Assembly: GCF_030814995.1 (NCBI RefSeq)
Contig: NZ_JAUSVX010000010.1
Location: forward strand, 62,001 to 126,000
From: Labrys wisconsinensis
GTDB taxonomy: Bacteria > Pseudomonadota > Alphaproteobacteria > Rhizobiales > Labraceae
DNA: 64,000 bases
Direction: 5' to 3'
Below are positions 8,016-16,741 of this stretch, piece after piece. Position 1 is the stretch's first letter; every line of letters begins with the position of its first letter. The notes under the pieces are model-generated. The model made no database searches. It saw nothing but the letters and a program-made list of their open reading frames with translations, and was not told the origin of the DNA. The position numbers were made by a program, and so were the translations under genes.

Positions 8016-8881
8016 CTCCGCCCGAGCTGCCGCCGGCGCCAGGCGGCCGGCGGCTCGCCGACGCGGTGGCGGAAGAAGCGGGAGAAATAGGCGGCATCCT
8101 CGAAGCCGATCTCGTAGGCGATGTCCTCGATGCCGCGGATGGTGAAGAGCAGGAGGCGCTTGGCCTCGACCAGGCGCCGCTCGCTGACCATGTCCTTGAC
8201 CCCGCGCCCGCCCGCCCGGCGCGCCGCCTTGTCGAGGAGATGGCGGGTGGTGCCGAGCGCCTCGACATAGCGCTCGACCGGCCAGTCCTCGCGGAAATGC
8301 CGGTCGACCAGGCGGCGCAGGCGTGTGGCCAGCGCCAGCGCCGCCGGCACGGCGAGGGCCGGCGCCCCCGCCCGCAGGCGTGCCAGGTTCGACAGGGCGA
8401 CCGCGATCAGCGGCAGCAGCACCGTGTCGGCGCCGGCGAGCGCCTCGGCATGCTCGGCCTGGATCAGCTCCAGCGTCGCGGCGAGGCGCCGCCAGAGCGG
8501 ATCCTCCGCGCGGCCCGCGACGAAGACCGGCGTCTCCAGCGGAAGCAAGCTGTGGCCGGCAATGCCGGCGAGCGCATCGTTGGCGATCGACACCACGATC
8601 GCGTCGGTGCCCGGCTCGATGGTGAAGCCGTGGACCACGTCACTCGGCACGAAGCTGGCGGCCGGAGCGGAAAAACTCCAAGCTTGCTCCTCGATGCGAT
8701 AGAGGCCGCGGCCGCAGGTCCAGAAGGTGATCTGCGCCAGCTGCGGGTGCTTATGAGCCGCGACCCGGCCGAAATGCACGGTGTGGCGGGCCATGACCGT
8801 CTCGACATGCAGGAATCCGACGTCGAGCGGCCGCGCCGGCTCGCCATAGACGAAGAATTCCGGAATGGCCGAGTCCGGCAT
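8012..8881 (-). CDS. hpaA: AraC-family activator of 4-hydroxyphenylacetate monooxygenase genes (HpaA-like)
   Basis: A 289-residue AraC regulator divergent from hpaB. The N-terminal half is a cupin-like sensor (HTVHFGRVAAHKHPQLAQIT, then FVPSDVVHGFTI). The C-terminal 95 residues carry the two helix-turn-helix motifs, ending in GIEDIAYEIGFEDAAYFSRF, very typical of AraC/XylS. Size and the PEFFVYGEP opening match HpaA/PobR-like aromatic-responsive activators. The start at 8881 (MPDSAIP) is chosen because the longer open frame overlaps hpaB. The 91-base divergent region must hold both promoters. Inferred role: activation of hpaBC when 4-hydroxyphenylacetate is present. Confidence 0.8.
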   Translation of the reverse strand: MPDSAIPEFFVYGEPARPLDVGFLHVETVMARHTVHFGRVAAHKHPQLAQITFWTCGRGLYRIEEQAWSFSAPAASFVPSDVVHGFTIEPGTDAIVVSIANDALAGIAGHSLLPLETPVFVAGRAEDPLWRRLAATLELIQAEHAEALAGADTVLLPLIAVALSNLARLRAGAPALAVPAALALATRLRRLVDRHFREDWPVERYVEALGTTRHLLDKAARRAGGRGVKDMVSERRLVEAKRLLLFTIRGIEDIAYEIGFEDAAYFSRFFRHRVGEPPAAWRRRQLGRS

Positions 8882-8972
8882 TGCCGCGAAAAAGTCCAGG
8901 TGATTTACCCAATCCGTCCATAAACCCGCAGCCCCGGCCGGTCTAGCCTCTGCGCAACAAAGGGAGGACGAC

Positions 8973-10517
8973 ATGCGATCCGAGGATTTTCGCGCCGACA
9001 AGGCGCGCCCGTTCACCGGCGCCGAATATCTGGCGAGCCTGAACGACGGCCGCACGGTCTACATCAACGGCGAGAGGGTGGCCGACGTCGTCTCCCACCC
9101 GGCGATGCGCAACTCGGCGCGCTCGCTCGCCCGCCTCTACGATGCGCTGCACGACCCGGCCAGGCAGCCGGTCCTCACCAGCCGGACCGACACGGGCTCG
9201 GGCGGCTTCACCCACAAATATTTCCGTGTCGCCCGCTCGGCCGCCGAGCTCGTCGCCCAGCAGGGCGCGATCGCCGACTGGGCGCGCATGTCCTATGGCT
9301 GGATGGGCCGGACCGCCGACTACAAGGCGGCGCTGATGAACACGCTCGGCGCCAACGCGGCCTGGTACGGGCCGTTCAGGGAGAACGCCCTCGCCTGGCA
9401 CAGGCGCGCCCAGGAAGCCGTGCTCTTCATGAACCACGCCATCGTCAATCCGCCGATCGACCGCGACAAGCCGGCCGACCAGGTCAAGGACGTGTTCGTG
9501 CACATCACCAAGGAGACGGATGCCGGCATCCGCGTCACCGGCGCCAAGGTGGTGGCGACCTCCTCGGCCCTGACCCACTACAACTTCCTGGCGCAGAGCT
9601 CGGCCACCGTCACCGAGGATCCTTCGCTCTCGGTGATGTTCATCGTGCCGATGAACGCGCCGGGCGTGAAGATGATCTGCCGCGTCTCCTACGAGGAGAC
9701 CGCCAGCCGCACGGCCCATCCCTTCGACTACCCCCTGTCCTCCCGCTTCGACGAGAACGACGCCATCCTGGTGCTCGACGACGTCTTCATCCCCTGGGAG
9801 GACGTGCTGGTGCTGCGCGACGCGGCCAAGATCCTGTCGTTCCACCCGGCCTCCGGCTTCATGCACGGCTATTGCTTCCAGGGCTGCACGCGCTTTGCGG
9901 TGAAGCTCGACTTCCTCGCCGGGCTGCTGGCCAAGGCGTTGCGAGCGACCGGCGGCGAGGCCTTCCGCGGCAACCAGGCGGCGCTCGGCGAGGTGATCGC
10001 GCTGCGCCACATGTTCTGGAGCTTCTCCAACGCCATGGCCTACAACCCCGTGCCCTGGGCGGAGGGGGCGGTGCTGCCGAACCTGGAGGCGGCGCTCGCC
10101 TATCGCACCTTCATGTCGGAGGCCTATCCCCGCGTCATCGAGACGGTGCGCCGCACCGTCGCCTCCGGCCTGATCTACCTGCCCTCCTCGGCCAGGGACT
10201 TCGCCAATCCGGAGATCGACCGCTACCTCGCCCGCTATGTCCGCGGCTCCAAGGACATGGGCCATATCGAGCGCATCAAGATCATGAAGCTGCTCTGGGA
10301 CGCCACCGGCACCGAGTTCGGCGGCCGGCACGCCCTCTATGAGCTCAACTATGCCGGCGCGCCGGAGGAGGTGCGGCTGCAGGTGCTGAAAGGCGCCGAG
10401 CGCAGCGGCCGGCTCAAGGCCATGGAGGCGCTGGTCGACACTTGCATGGCCGATTACGACGAGAAGGGCTGGACGAGCGAGACCTGGCTGCCGCCGCTGT
10501 CGGTGCCGACGGCATGA
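8973..10517 (+). CDS. hpaB: 4-hydroxyphenylacetate 3-monooxygenase, oxygenase component
   Basis: A 514-residue FADH2-dependent hydroxylase converting 4-hydroxyphenylacetate to 3,4-dihydroxyphenylacetate (homoprotocatechuate) with reduced flavin from HpaC. Landmarks of the HpaB/HpaH family: an early FTGAEYLASLNDGRTVYING, SYGWMGRTADYKAA with the flavin-binding region, HYNFLAQSSATVTEDPSLSV, DDVFIPWEDVLV and a helical C-terminus ending in YDEKGWTSETWLPP. Length is as expected. GGGAGG lies ahead of the ATG. hpaC follows after 9 bases. Relatives can accept other phenols, but the downstream hpa genes make 4-hydroxyphenylacetate the best substrate call. Confidence 0.93.
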   Translation: MRSEDFRADKARPFTGAEYLASLNDGRTVYINGERVADVVSHPAMRNSARSLARLYDALHDPARQPVLTSRTDTGSGGFTHKYFRVARSAAELVAQQGAIADWARMSYGWMGRTADYKAALMNTLGANAAWYGPFRENALAWHRRAQEAVLFMNHAIVNPPIDRDKPADQVKDVFVHITKETDAGIRVTGAKVVATSSALTHYNFLAQSSATVTEDPSLSVMFIVPMNAPGVKMICRVSYEETASRTAHPFDYPLSSRFDENDAILVLDDVFIPWEDVLVLRDAAKILSFHPASGFMHGYCFQGCTRFAVKLDFLAGLLAKALRATGGEAFRGNQAALGEVIALRHMFWSFSNAMAYNPVPWAEGAVLPNLEAALAYRTFMSEAYPRVIETVRRTVASGLIYLPSSARDFANPEIDRYLARYVRGSKDMGHIERIKIMKLLWDATGTEFGGRHALYELNYAGAPEEVRLQVLKGAERSGRLKAMEALVDTCMADYDEKGWTSETWLPPLSVPTA

Positions 10518-10526
10518 GGCGCCGCC

Positions 10527-11027
10527 ATGAACAGGCAGATCTCCCGGCAGGACTTTCGCGACGCCATGGCCCGGGTCTGCGCGCCGGTGACGATCGTCAC
10601 GACAGACGGGCCGGCCGGGCGCGGCGGCTTCACGGCGACGGCGATGTGCAGCGTCTGCGACGAGCCGCCGACGCTCCTCGTGTGCATGAACGGGCGCTCG
10701 AGCCAGTGCGACCTGTTCCTGGCCAACCGGCGCTTCTGCGTCAACGTGCTCTCGGACGCGCACAGGCCGCTCGCCGGCCAGTTCGCCGGCGCCACCCGGG
10801 ACATGGGCGAGCGCTATGCCGCGGCGCAGTGGCAGACGCTCGCCTCGGGCACGCCGGTGCTGAGCGACGCCATCGTCAACTTCGACTGCGCCATCGAGGC
10901 GGTGCACCGCATCGGCACGCACAACGTGATGATCGGCCGTGTCGTCGACCTCCGCCATGGCGGCGCCGGCACGCCCCTGCTCTATGCCGACCGTGCCTAC
11001 ATGCAGCCGACGGCGCTCGGCAGCTGA
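10527..11027 (+). CDS. hpaC: 4-hydroxyphenylacetate 3-monooxygenase, flavin reductase component
   Basis: A 166-residue flavin:NAD(P)H oxidoreductase of the FMN-binding split-barrel family. FRDAMARVCAPVTIVTTDG, GFTATAMCSVCDEPPTLLVCMN and NRRFCVNVLS are the standard flavin-binding blocks; RIGTHNVMIGRVVDL near the C-terminus is the dimer barrel strand. It supplies FADH2 to HpaB, directly upstream. This is the only stand-alone flavin reductase recognised in the window, although four FMN-dependent monooxygenases needing one occur at 49-64 kb. The 3' end is followed by a repeat with two strong hairpins that could terminate the transcript. Confidence 0.92.
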   Translation: MNRQISRQDFRDAMARVCAPVTIVTTDGPAGRGGFTATAMCSVCDEPPTLLVCMNGRSSQCDLFLANRRFCVNVLSDAHRPLAGQFAGATRDMGERYAAAQWQTLASGTPVLSDAIVNFDCAIEAVHRIGTHNVMIGRVVDLRHGGAGTPLLYADRAYMQPTALGS

Positions 11028-11119
11028 GCCCGGTCTCGGCGATGAAGCCGTGTCGGGTGGCTGCGCCAGCGCAACTCCCTGCCGACAGGCTTGCGGGAGA
11101 GCCGGAGGGAAGATGCTCC

Positions 11120-11221
11120 AGAGCATTTTCCAGCGAACCGGCACCCGGTTCGCGCCAGGAAGATGCGTAAGAACAAGGAAATGGAGAGCATGATCGCTTC
11201 AACCTGAAACGATCATGCTCT
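11120..11221. repeat. Intergenic palindromic repeat, copy 1
   Basis: A 102-base element with two hairpins: GCGAACCGG/CCGGTTCGC arms (11133-11153, 3-base loop) and AGAGCATGATCG/CGATCATGCTCT arms (11185-11196 and 11210-11221). A second copy with the same layout is at 31390-31490. It lies between the convergent hpaC and the unrecognised gene that ends at 11302, so it may act as a bidirectional terminator. Such short palindromic units are scattered in Hyphomicrobiales genomes. Confidence 0.85.
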
Positions 11222-11301
11222 CGGCCGCGGCCCGACCATCTCGCCGGCTCCCCGGACGCTCTCTCAGGCAAATCCCGAACGCATCGGGAGAGCCCGCTGC
11301 G

Positions 11302-12450
11302 CTACGACTTCGGCGCAATGCTGAAATACGCTATCGCGCAACACTCCTGCCCTTTGCTGGAATTGATGCTCGCGCGATAGATCATATTCTGGTAGGCGCC
11401 ATCGAGATATGTCTGCCGCTTGTCGTACATCGTTCGAAACAGACTGTTGATTTCATCTCTTTTAGTCATCTCGCCTCCCCAGTATGGCTGGAGATAGACA
11501 CCATTTGCGTTCGTATAGGGAACAGCAAATTGGTAGGCGTAGCCGGTCGCCTGCTTGTCGTAATCGGTGAACAGGAATATGCCTTCAGCTCCCCGAAAGC
11601 CGGCTTTTGCTTCTGCATAGAACATGCTCGCCGCGACGAGGATCGATCCGTCCTCGAGATACGAACGGCCGTTGAGCTGAACTTCGGGCGAATTCAGACT
11701 CTCGCCGATATGGCTGACGGGAAAGCTCTTCAGCGCCCCGTGAGTCATGTAGAGATTCCCGGATTTATATCCCTGCGTCCCGTCCCTCCAATTGGTGACG
11801 ACGAAGTTCGCATCGGTATCGTTGATGACGAGACCGAGTATCTTCGACTTCCGGCCGACGATGGCCCACAACAGGATGGCCGCGGCAAGCACGACGATCG
11901 TCGCGATCGCCGACTTCAGTCCGGTGCTTTTCAGGGAGGCCAGCAACGCCGCACGGAAGGCCGTGCCGGCAGCCATCGCGATCCTGACCTCGATCAGGAT
12001 CGCGCTGCCGACGATCAGGACTCCGGTCGAGAGCGACGATGCGACCAGCGACTCGACGGTGTCCGAGGACGCCATCAGATCGAGGCTTTTCCGGAGGGAG
12101 CCGACATATTGGAGGACGCTGTCGCCCTGATACTTCGAAATGATCTCGGCGTTTTCCCGCGTGATGAAGAAATTCGGCTCGAACTCGACCGGCGCGTCGC
12201 CCCTGCGGAAGCGAGTCGAGAATGGCTCCGACGAGCTCCCTTCCGCTTCCGTCGGGGGAAAGCCGTCATACCGGTCTATGCCGTCGATAATTCTCTCGCG
12301 AAGCAGCCGGGTGCTCTCGGCGTAGCTGTGCTGGTCGGGGTCGAACAGGCTTTTCAGTTCGATGCCGAAACGCCGTTCCCACCCTTCGATCACGGCGAAA
12401 CATTCGCGGACGAACTCGTCTTCGTAGATGTCGTCTTGCACGTCGCTCAT
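11302..12450 (-). CDS. Unrecognised protein with central membrane helices and a beta-rich C-terminal domain
   Basis: A 382-residue protein whose family is not recognised. The acidic N-terminus (DVQDDIYEDEF) is followed by a soluble region. About residues 150-220 hold hydrophobic stretches (LSTGVLIVGSAILIEV and SAIATIVVLAAAILLWAIV). The C-terminal 160 residues look beta-rich, rich in Tyr, Asn and Gly (YAYQFAVPYTNANGVYLQPY). This layout loosely recalls pore-forming or lectin-like proteins, a weak impression only. Codon use is less G/C-biased than in neighbours. The gene sits alone between the two halves of the hpa locus, with a 685-base gene-poor leader, suggesting acquired DNA. The ATG at 12450 is chosen because the composition upstream is non-coding in character. 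Confidence 0.6.
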   Translation of the reverse strand: MSDVQDDIYEDEFVRECFAVIEGWERRFGIELKSLFDPDQHSYAESTRLLRERIIDGIDRYDGFPPTEAEGSSSEPFSTRFRRGDAPVEFEPNFFITRENAEIISKYQGDSVLQYVGSLRKSLDLMASSDTVESLVASSLSTGVLIVGSAILIEVRIAMAAGTAFRAALLASLKSTGLKSAIATIVVLAAAILLWAIVGRKSKILGLVINDTDANFVVTNWRDGTQGYKSGNLYMTHGALKSFPVSHIGESLNSPEVQLNGRSYLEDGSILVAASMFYAEAKAGFRGAEGIFLFTDYDKQATGYAYQFAVPYTNANGVYLQPYWGGEMTKRDEINSLFRTMYDKRQTYLDGAYQNMIYRASINSSKGQECCAIAYFSIAPKS

Positions 12451-13135
12451 TTTGTTGAATCCATTTGGCTCGGCGCTGGATACGGTGAATGGTCGCGAGG
12501 CTGCCGGACCCGGAAGCCGAAGAACGCGGCCCGCGAACAGATCGAACGGCGCAACACGCTCGGCGATCCGGCGACACGATCGACCATGCGCCGGGGGCAC
12601 TTGCGAATGTCAGAGTGGAACCGTGCTGCACCGTAGCGCTATGTCACCTCCGCGACGGCCTTCGTACGGACCGTCTTGCGGATGTACTCGACGATATCGT
12701 CTCGTGGAGTCCTTCGAGGTTCGCCCCATACCACACGTCTTCTCGGCGCCCTCCGTACCGGAACACACCCTGAAGATGTCATGCAAGCACAGACAGAAAT
12801 TTGACAGAAAGTTTCATGCTCTAGTCGTCACAAAAATATCAAGATCGCCGCTCTTCACGTTGTGACTCACGTGAGAACGCCTCATCATCTCGGAAATAGT
12901 GAAGTTTTGCTTGATTTTAGGCAAATGCGACAGTTCGTACTCTAACGCTGGGCTCGTTCGACGTCCAGTCGATACATGCATTCTGCTTCACGGGTCTGTA
13001 ACGCCGATGTCACGCTCGAGCGCGATCGACCGGCTGCGGCGCCGGAGGCCGGCTCGATCGTGGTCCATGGCGTCGGCGGCCGGATGCGCCGGACGGCTCT
13101 GCGTCGCCCAGCCTCAAAGGCGTGGGAGGGCCTGC
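12451..13135. other. Gene-poor, lower-GC stretch between the unrecognised gene and hpaR
   Basis: No convincing gene is seen. It holds a short minus-strand open frame at 12639-12782 (47 codons, no ribosome site, second half coding-like), an inverted repeat GTCACAA (12827) / TTGTGAC (12860), the palindrome CTCACGTGAG (12866-12875), and TTTCATGCTCTAG near 12814, which resembles the end of the repeat at 11120-11221. It probably contains the promoter of the 11302-12450 gene and possibly decayed sequence. Confidence 0.5.
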
Positions 13136-13618
13136 TCAGGACTCCTCCATCTCGGCCAGGCTCTTGGCTTCGTCCGGCGGCGCGGGATCGGCCAGCTCGC
13201 GCTCGATCAGGGCTTCGAGCATGTCGAGCAGCCGGTCGAGCGCCTCGACGCCGTGGCGATGCTCCAGCGCGTCGAAGATCTGCTGGCGTTCGGGCAGGAC
13301 GGCATCCATCAGGGCGATGCCGTCCGGCGCGATCGCCAGTTGCACCCGCCGGCCGTCGTCGGCGAACTTGCCGCGCGTGATCAGCCTGCGCGCCTCCAGG
13401 GCCTTGATGATGCGGGTGAGGCTGGGGGCGAGGATGGAGGCGCGCTCGGCGACCTCGCTGGCATCGAGCGGGCTCTCCTCGCCGAGCACGCGGATCACCC
13501 GCCATTGCTGCTCGGTGACGTCGTGGACGGCCAGCATCGGGCGAAAGCGGGCCATCACCACCTCGCGGGCCCTGAGGAGAGCCATGGGCAGCGAGCGGCG
13601 TGTGTTCTTCGGCAGCAA
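13136..13618 (-). CDS. hpaR: Homoprotocatechuate operon repressor, MarR family
   Basis: A 160-residue MarR regulator. RRSLPMALLRAREVVMARFRP near the N-terminus, EQQWRVIRVLGEESPLDASE, and the recognition helix and wing ILAPSLTRIIKALEARRLITR...DGRRVQLAI are characteristic of HpaR. The conserved family N-terminus begins before the first ATG (13585), so a TTG at 13618 (LLPKNTRRS) preceded by GAGGT is proposed as start. It is divergent from hpaF; the palindrome between them is the likely operator, giving autorepression and repression of hpaFEDGH until the aromatic inducer binds. Confidence 0.85.
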   Translation of the reverse strand: MLPKNTRRSLPMALLRAREVVMARFRPMLAVHDVTEQQWRVIRVLGEESPLDASEVAERASILAPSLTRIIKALEARRLITRGKFADDGRRVQLAIAPDGIALMDAVLPERQQIFDALEHRHGVEALDRLLDMLEALIERELADPAPPDEAKSLAEMEES

Positions 13619-13738
13619 GGCGACCTCGACAGCGCAAATCCCGGCAGGCTCGGCCTGATATCGCCGATTCAGGGCGAGGTCACAACCGGCGCCGCAGAGC
13701 CGGGCTCTGTCGAGCCGGGCTCTTGACACGGCGCCGAA

Positions 13739-13760
13739 TATATTTAACATGTTAAATATA
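13739..13760. promoter_or_regulatory. HpaR operator: 22-base perfect palindrome
   Basis: A perfect 22-base dyad with core TATTTAACATGTTAAATA between divergent hpaR and hpaF. A TTGACA box at 13723-13728 lies 16 bases before TAACAT (13745), so the dyad would cover the -10 region of the hpaF promoter. MarR proteins bind such AT-rich dyads; HpaR is the obvious candidate. The same core with a different central pair recurs at 29776-29793. Confidence 0.75.
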
Positions 13761-13787
13761 ACCGTCCAGAACAACCGAGGAAGCGCC

Positions 13788-14174
13788 GTGCCCCATTGCT
13801 CGATCGAATATTCGGCCAATCTCGACGGCAGGGCCGACATGTCGGGCCTGTGCGCCGCGCTGTCGCAGGCGATCCTCTCGACCGGCCTGTTCGAGATCGG
13901 CGCGGTGCGGGTGCGGGCGCTGGCCTGCGCGGCCTACGCCATCGCCGACCAGCACCCCGACAACGCCTTCGTCGACATCTCCTTCCGCATCGGCCGCGGG
14001 CGCACCGGCGAGGAGAAGAAGCGCACGGGCGAGGTGATGTTCGCCGCCGCCGGCGACCATCTCGCCCACCTCTTCGACACGCCGCATTTCGCCCTGTCGC
14101 TGGAGATCCGCGAGATCGACGCCGAGCTGAGCTGGAAGAAGAACGCCATCCATCCGCGCCTGCGCGGCCAATGA
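13788..14174 (+). CDS. hpaF: 5-carboxymethyl-2-hydroxymuconate delta-isomerase
   Basis: A 128-residue tautomerase-like enzyme that converts 5-carboxymethyl-2-hydroxymuconate to 2-oxo-hept-3-ene-1,7-dioate. The N-terminus PHCSIEYSANL carries the catalytic Pro2 exposed after Met removal, and FVDISFRIGRGR plus the tail SWKKNAIHPRL match CHMI. The GTG at 13788, preceded by GAGGA, is chosen over an ATG inside the operator because it places Pro second. The stop lies just ahead of hpaE. First gene of the repressed hpaFEDGH operon. Confidence 0.9.
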   Translation: MPHCSIEYSANLDGRADMSGLCAALSQAILSTGLFEIGAVRVRALACAAYAIADQHPDNAFVDISFRIGRGRTGEEKKRTGEVMFAAAGDHLAHLFDTPHFALSLEIREIDAELSWKKNAIHPRLRGQ

Positions 14175-14185
14175 AGGACCCTGCG

Positions 14186-15703
14186 ATGTCCGAATTCGAA
14201 ACCAATCTCGCCAAGGCGCAGGCCTATCTCGCCCGCTTCGAGGCCGACGGCGTGCTCAACCATGTCGGCGGCGAAGCCGTTCCGGCCGTGGACGGCGCCT
14301 GGTTCGAGACCATCTCGCCCGTCGATCTGAAGCCCCTCGCCCGGGTCGCGCACGGCAAGGCGGCCGATGTCGACCGTGCGGCCAAGGCCGCCAGGGCCGC
14401 TTTCCCCGCCTGGGCCGCCCTGCCGGGCGAGGCCCGCAAGACGCTGCTCCACACCATCGCCGACGCCATCGTGCGCCGGGCCGAGGAGATCGCCTTCGTC
14501 GAGTGCATGGATACCGGCCAGTCCCTGAAGTTCATGGCCAAGGCGGCGCTGCGCGGCGCCGAGAATTTCCGCTTCTTCGCCGACCGCGCGCCGGAAGCGC
14601 GCGACGGCCGGGCGCTGCGCGCGCCGGGCCAGCTCAACGTGACGACGCGCGTGCCGATCGGCCCGGTCGGCATCATCACGCCGTGGAACACGCCTTTCAT
14701 GCTCTCCACCTGGAAGATCGCGCCGGCGCTGGCCGCCGGCTGCACCATCGTCCACAAGCCGGCGGAATTCTCGCCCCTCACTGCCCGCCTGCTGGTCGAG
14801 ATCGCCGAGGAGGCGGGCCTGCCCAAGGGCGTGTGGAACCTCGTCAACGGCTTCGGCGAGGATGCCGGCAAGGCCCTTACCGAGCACCCCGACATCAAGG
14901 CCATCGGCTTCGTCGGCGAAAGCCGCACCGGCTCGCTGATCATGAAGCAGGGCGCCGACACGCTGAAGCGCGTGCATTTCGAGCTCGGCGGCAAGAACCC
15001 GGTGATCGTCTTCGCCGATGCCGATCTCGAGCGCGCCGCCGACGCGGCGGTGTTCATGATCTACTCGCTCAACGGCGAGCGCTGCACCTCCTCCTCGCGC
15101 CTCCTGGTGGAGGCCTCGATCTACGACGCCTTCACCGCTCGGGTCTCGGAGAAGGCGAAGCGCATCAGGATCGGCCATCCCCTCGATCCGCAGACCGTGG
15201 TCGGACCGCTGATCCACCCCGTGCACCAGGACAAGGTCCTCTCCTATGTGGCGCTCGCCCGCGCGGAAGGCGCCACCGTCGCCGCCGGCGGCGGCAAGGT
15301 CGAGGGGCCGGGAGGTGGCTGCTACGTCGCCCCGACCCTGTTCACCGGCGTCGCCAACGGCATGCGCATCGCCCAGGAGGAGATCTTCGGTCCGGTGCTG
15401 AGCGCCATCCCGTTCCAGACCGAGGAGGAGGCGCTCGCCCTCGCCAACGACACGCAATACGGCCTCACCGGTTATCTCTGGACCGGCGACGTCACCCGCG
15501 CCTTCCGCTTCAGCGACGGCCTGGAAGCCGGCATGATCTGGGTAAACTCGGAGAATGTCCGCCACCTGCCGACGCCCTTCGGCGGGGTGAAGAATTCCGG
15601 CATCGGCCGCGACGGCGGCGACTGGTCCTTCGACTTCTACATGGAGACCAAGAACGTCGCCTTCGCCACCAGGGCGCACGCCATCCCGAAGCTGGGCGGC
15701 TGA
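14186..15703 (+). CDS. hpaE: 5-carboxymethyl-2-hydroxymuconate semialdehyde dehydrogenase
   Basis: A 505-residue NAD-dependent aldehyde dehydrogenase oxidising the ring-cleavage semialdehyde to 5-carboxymethyl-2-hydroxymuconate. The general base Glu266 (FELGGKNP) and nucleophile Cys300 (NGERCTSSS) are present, as are PWNTPF and IFGPVL. The closing region HLPTPFGGVKNSGIGRDGGDWS is typical of HpaE and related muconate semialdehyde dehydrogenases. The ATG at 14186 is preferred over 14171 because AAGGA sits seven bases upstream of it. It lies between hpaF and hpaD in the operon. Confidence 0.92.
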   Translation: MSEFETNLAKAQAYLARFEADGVLNHVGGEAVPAVDGAWFETISPVDLKPLARVAHGKAADVDRAAKAARAAFPAWAALPGEARKTLLHTIADAIVRRAEEIAFVECMDTGQSLKFMAKAALRGAENFRFFADRAPEARDGRALRAPGQLNVTTRVPIGPVGIITPWNTPFMLSTWKIAPALAAGCTIVHKPAEFSPLTARLLVEIAEEAGLPKGVWNLVNGFGEDAGKALTEHPDIKAIGFVGESRTGSLIMKQGADTLKRVHFELGGKNPVIVFADADLERAADAAVFMIYSLNGERCTSSSRLLVEASIYDAFTARVSEKAKRIRIGHPLDPQTVVGPLIHPVHQDKVLSYVALARAEGATVAAGGGKVEGPGGGCYVAPTLFTGVANGMRIAQEEIFGPVLSAIPFQTEEEALALANDTQYGLTGYLWTGDVTRAFRFSDGLEAGMIWVNSENVRHLPTPFGGVKNSGIGRDGGDWSFDFYMETKNVAFATRAHAIPKLGG

Positions 15704-15745
15704 GCCGCCCGGCCAATCGAGAAGAACACGCCCAGGAGGAGCCCC

Positions 15746-16726
15746 ATGCCCTTGCCCAAGCCCAACCTCTATCCGCCCTTCAACATCGTCCGCCTCAGCC
15801 ATGTCGAGCTGGCGGTGACGGACCTGGCCCGCTCGCGCGCCTTCTATGTCGACACGCTCGGCCTGCAGGTCACCGACGAGACGGTGGAGGCGATCTATCT
15901 CAGGGCCATGGAGGAGCGCGGCCATCATTGCATCGTGCTGCGCAAGGCCGAGGCGCCCGAGGCGCGCGATCTCGGCTTCAAGCTCTACGACGAGGAGGAC
16001 CTGGAGAAGGCGGCGCAGTTCTTCCGGGCGAAAGGCCTGCCGGTCGAATGGGTCGAGCGGCCCTACCAGTCCCGCAGCTTGCGCACCCGCGACCCGCTCG
16101 GCATCCCGCTGGAGTTCTATTGCCGGATGGAGCGCCTGCCGCCGATCCATCAGAAATATGCGCTCTACAAGGGCGTGAAGCCGCTGCGCATCGACCATTT
16201 CAACTGTTTCTCGCCCGACGTGGACGCCTCCGTCGCCTTCTACAACGAGATCGGCTTCCGGGTGACCGAGTACACCGCCGACGAGGAGAGCGGCCGCTTC
16301 TGGGCCGCCTGGATGCACCGCAAGGGCGGCGTGCACGACATCGCCTTCACCAATGGCCGCGGCCCGCGCCTGCACCACACCGCCTTCTGGGTGCCGACGC
16401 CGCTCGCCATCATCGACCTGCTCGACCTGATGGCGACGACGGGCTGGGTGGCCAATATCGAGCGTGGTCCCGGCCGGCACGGCATCTCCAACGCCTTCTT
16501 CCTCTACATCCTCGATCCCGACGGCCATCGCATCGAGATCTACTGCTCGGACTATCAGACGGTCGATCCGGACCTGGAGCCGATCAAATGGGACCTCAAG
16601 GACCCGCAGCGCCAGACCCTGTGGGGCGCCGCGGCGCCGAAGTCCTGGTTCGAGCACGGCAGCCTCTTCGCCGGCGTCGAGCCGCGCAAGGCCAGCCTCG
16701 ACGCCCAGCCGATCGTCGCGCCCTGA
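15746..16726 (+). CDS. hpaD: 3,4-dihydroxyphenylacetate 2,3-dioxygenase (type I extradiol)
   Basis: A 326-residue ring-cleaving dioxygenase of the vicinal oxygen chelate fold, opening homoprotocatechuate to 5-carboxymethyl-2-hydroxymuconate semialdehyde. Two VOC domains: residues about 16-125 and 150-265. The metal ligands in the second are visible: His151 (RIDHFNCF), His210 or His211 (RLHHTAFW) and Glu264 (HRIEIYC), spaced as in the Brevibacterium/Arthrobacter enzymes. This is a different fold from the E. coli LigB-like HpaD, although the role is the same. AGGAGG precedes the ATG. Confidence 0.92.
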   Translation: MPLPKPNLYPPFNIVRLSHVELAVTDLARSRAFYVDTLGLQVTDETVEAIYLRAMEERGHHCIVLRKAEAPEARDLGFKLYDEEDLEKAAQFFRAKGLPVEWVERPYQSRSLRTRDPLGIPLEFYCRMERLPPIHQKYALYKGVKPLRIDHFNCFSPDVDASVAFYNEIGFRVTEYTADEESGRFWAAWMHRKGGVHDIAFTNGRGPRLHHTAFWVPTPLAIIDLLDLMATTGWVANIERGPGRHGISNAFFLYILDPDGHRIEIYCSDYQTVDPDLEPIKWDLKDPQRQTLWGAAAPKSWFEHGSLFAGVEPRKASLDAQPIVAP

Positions 16727-16741
16727 TCCCTGGAGAGCCCC

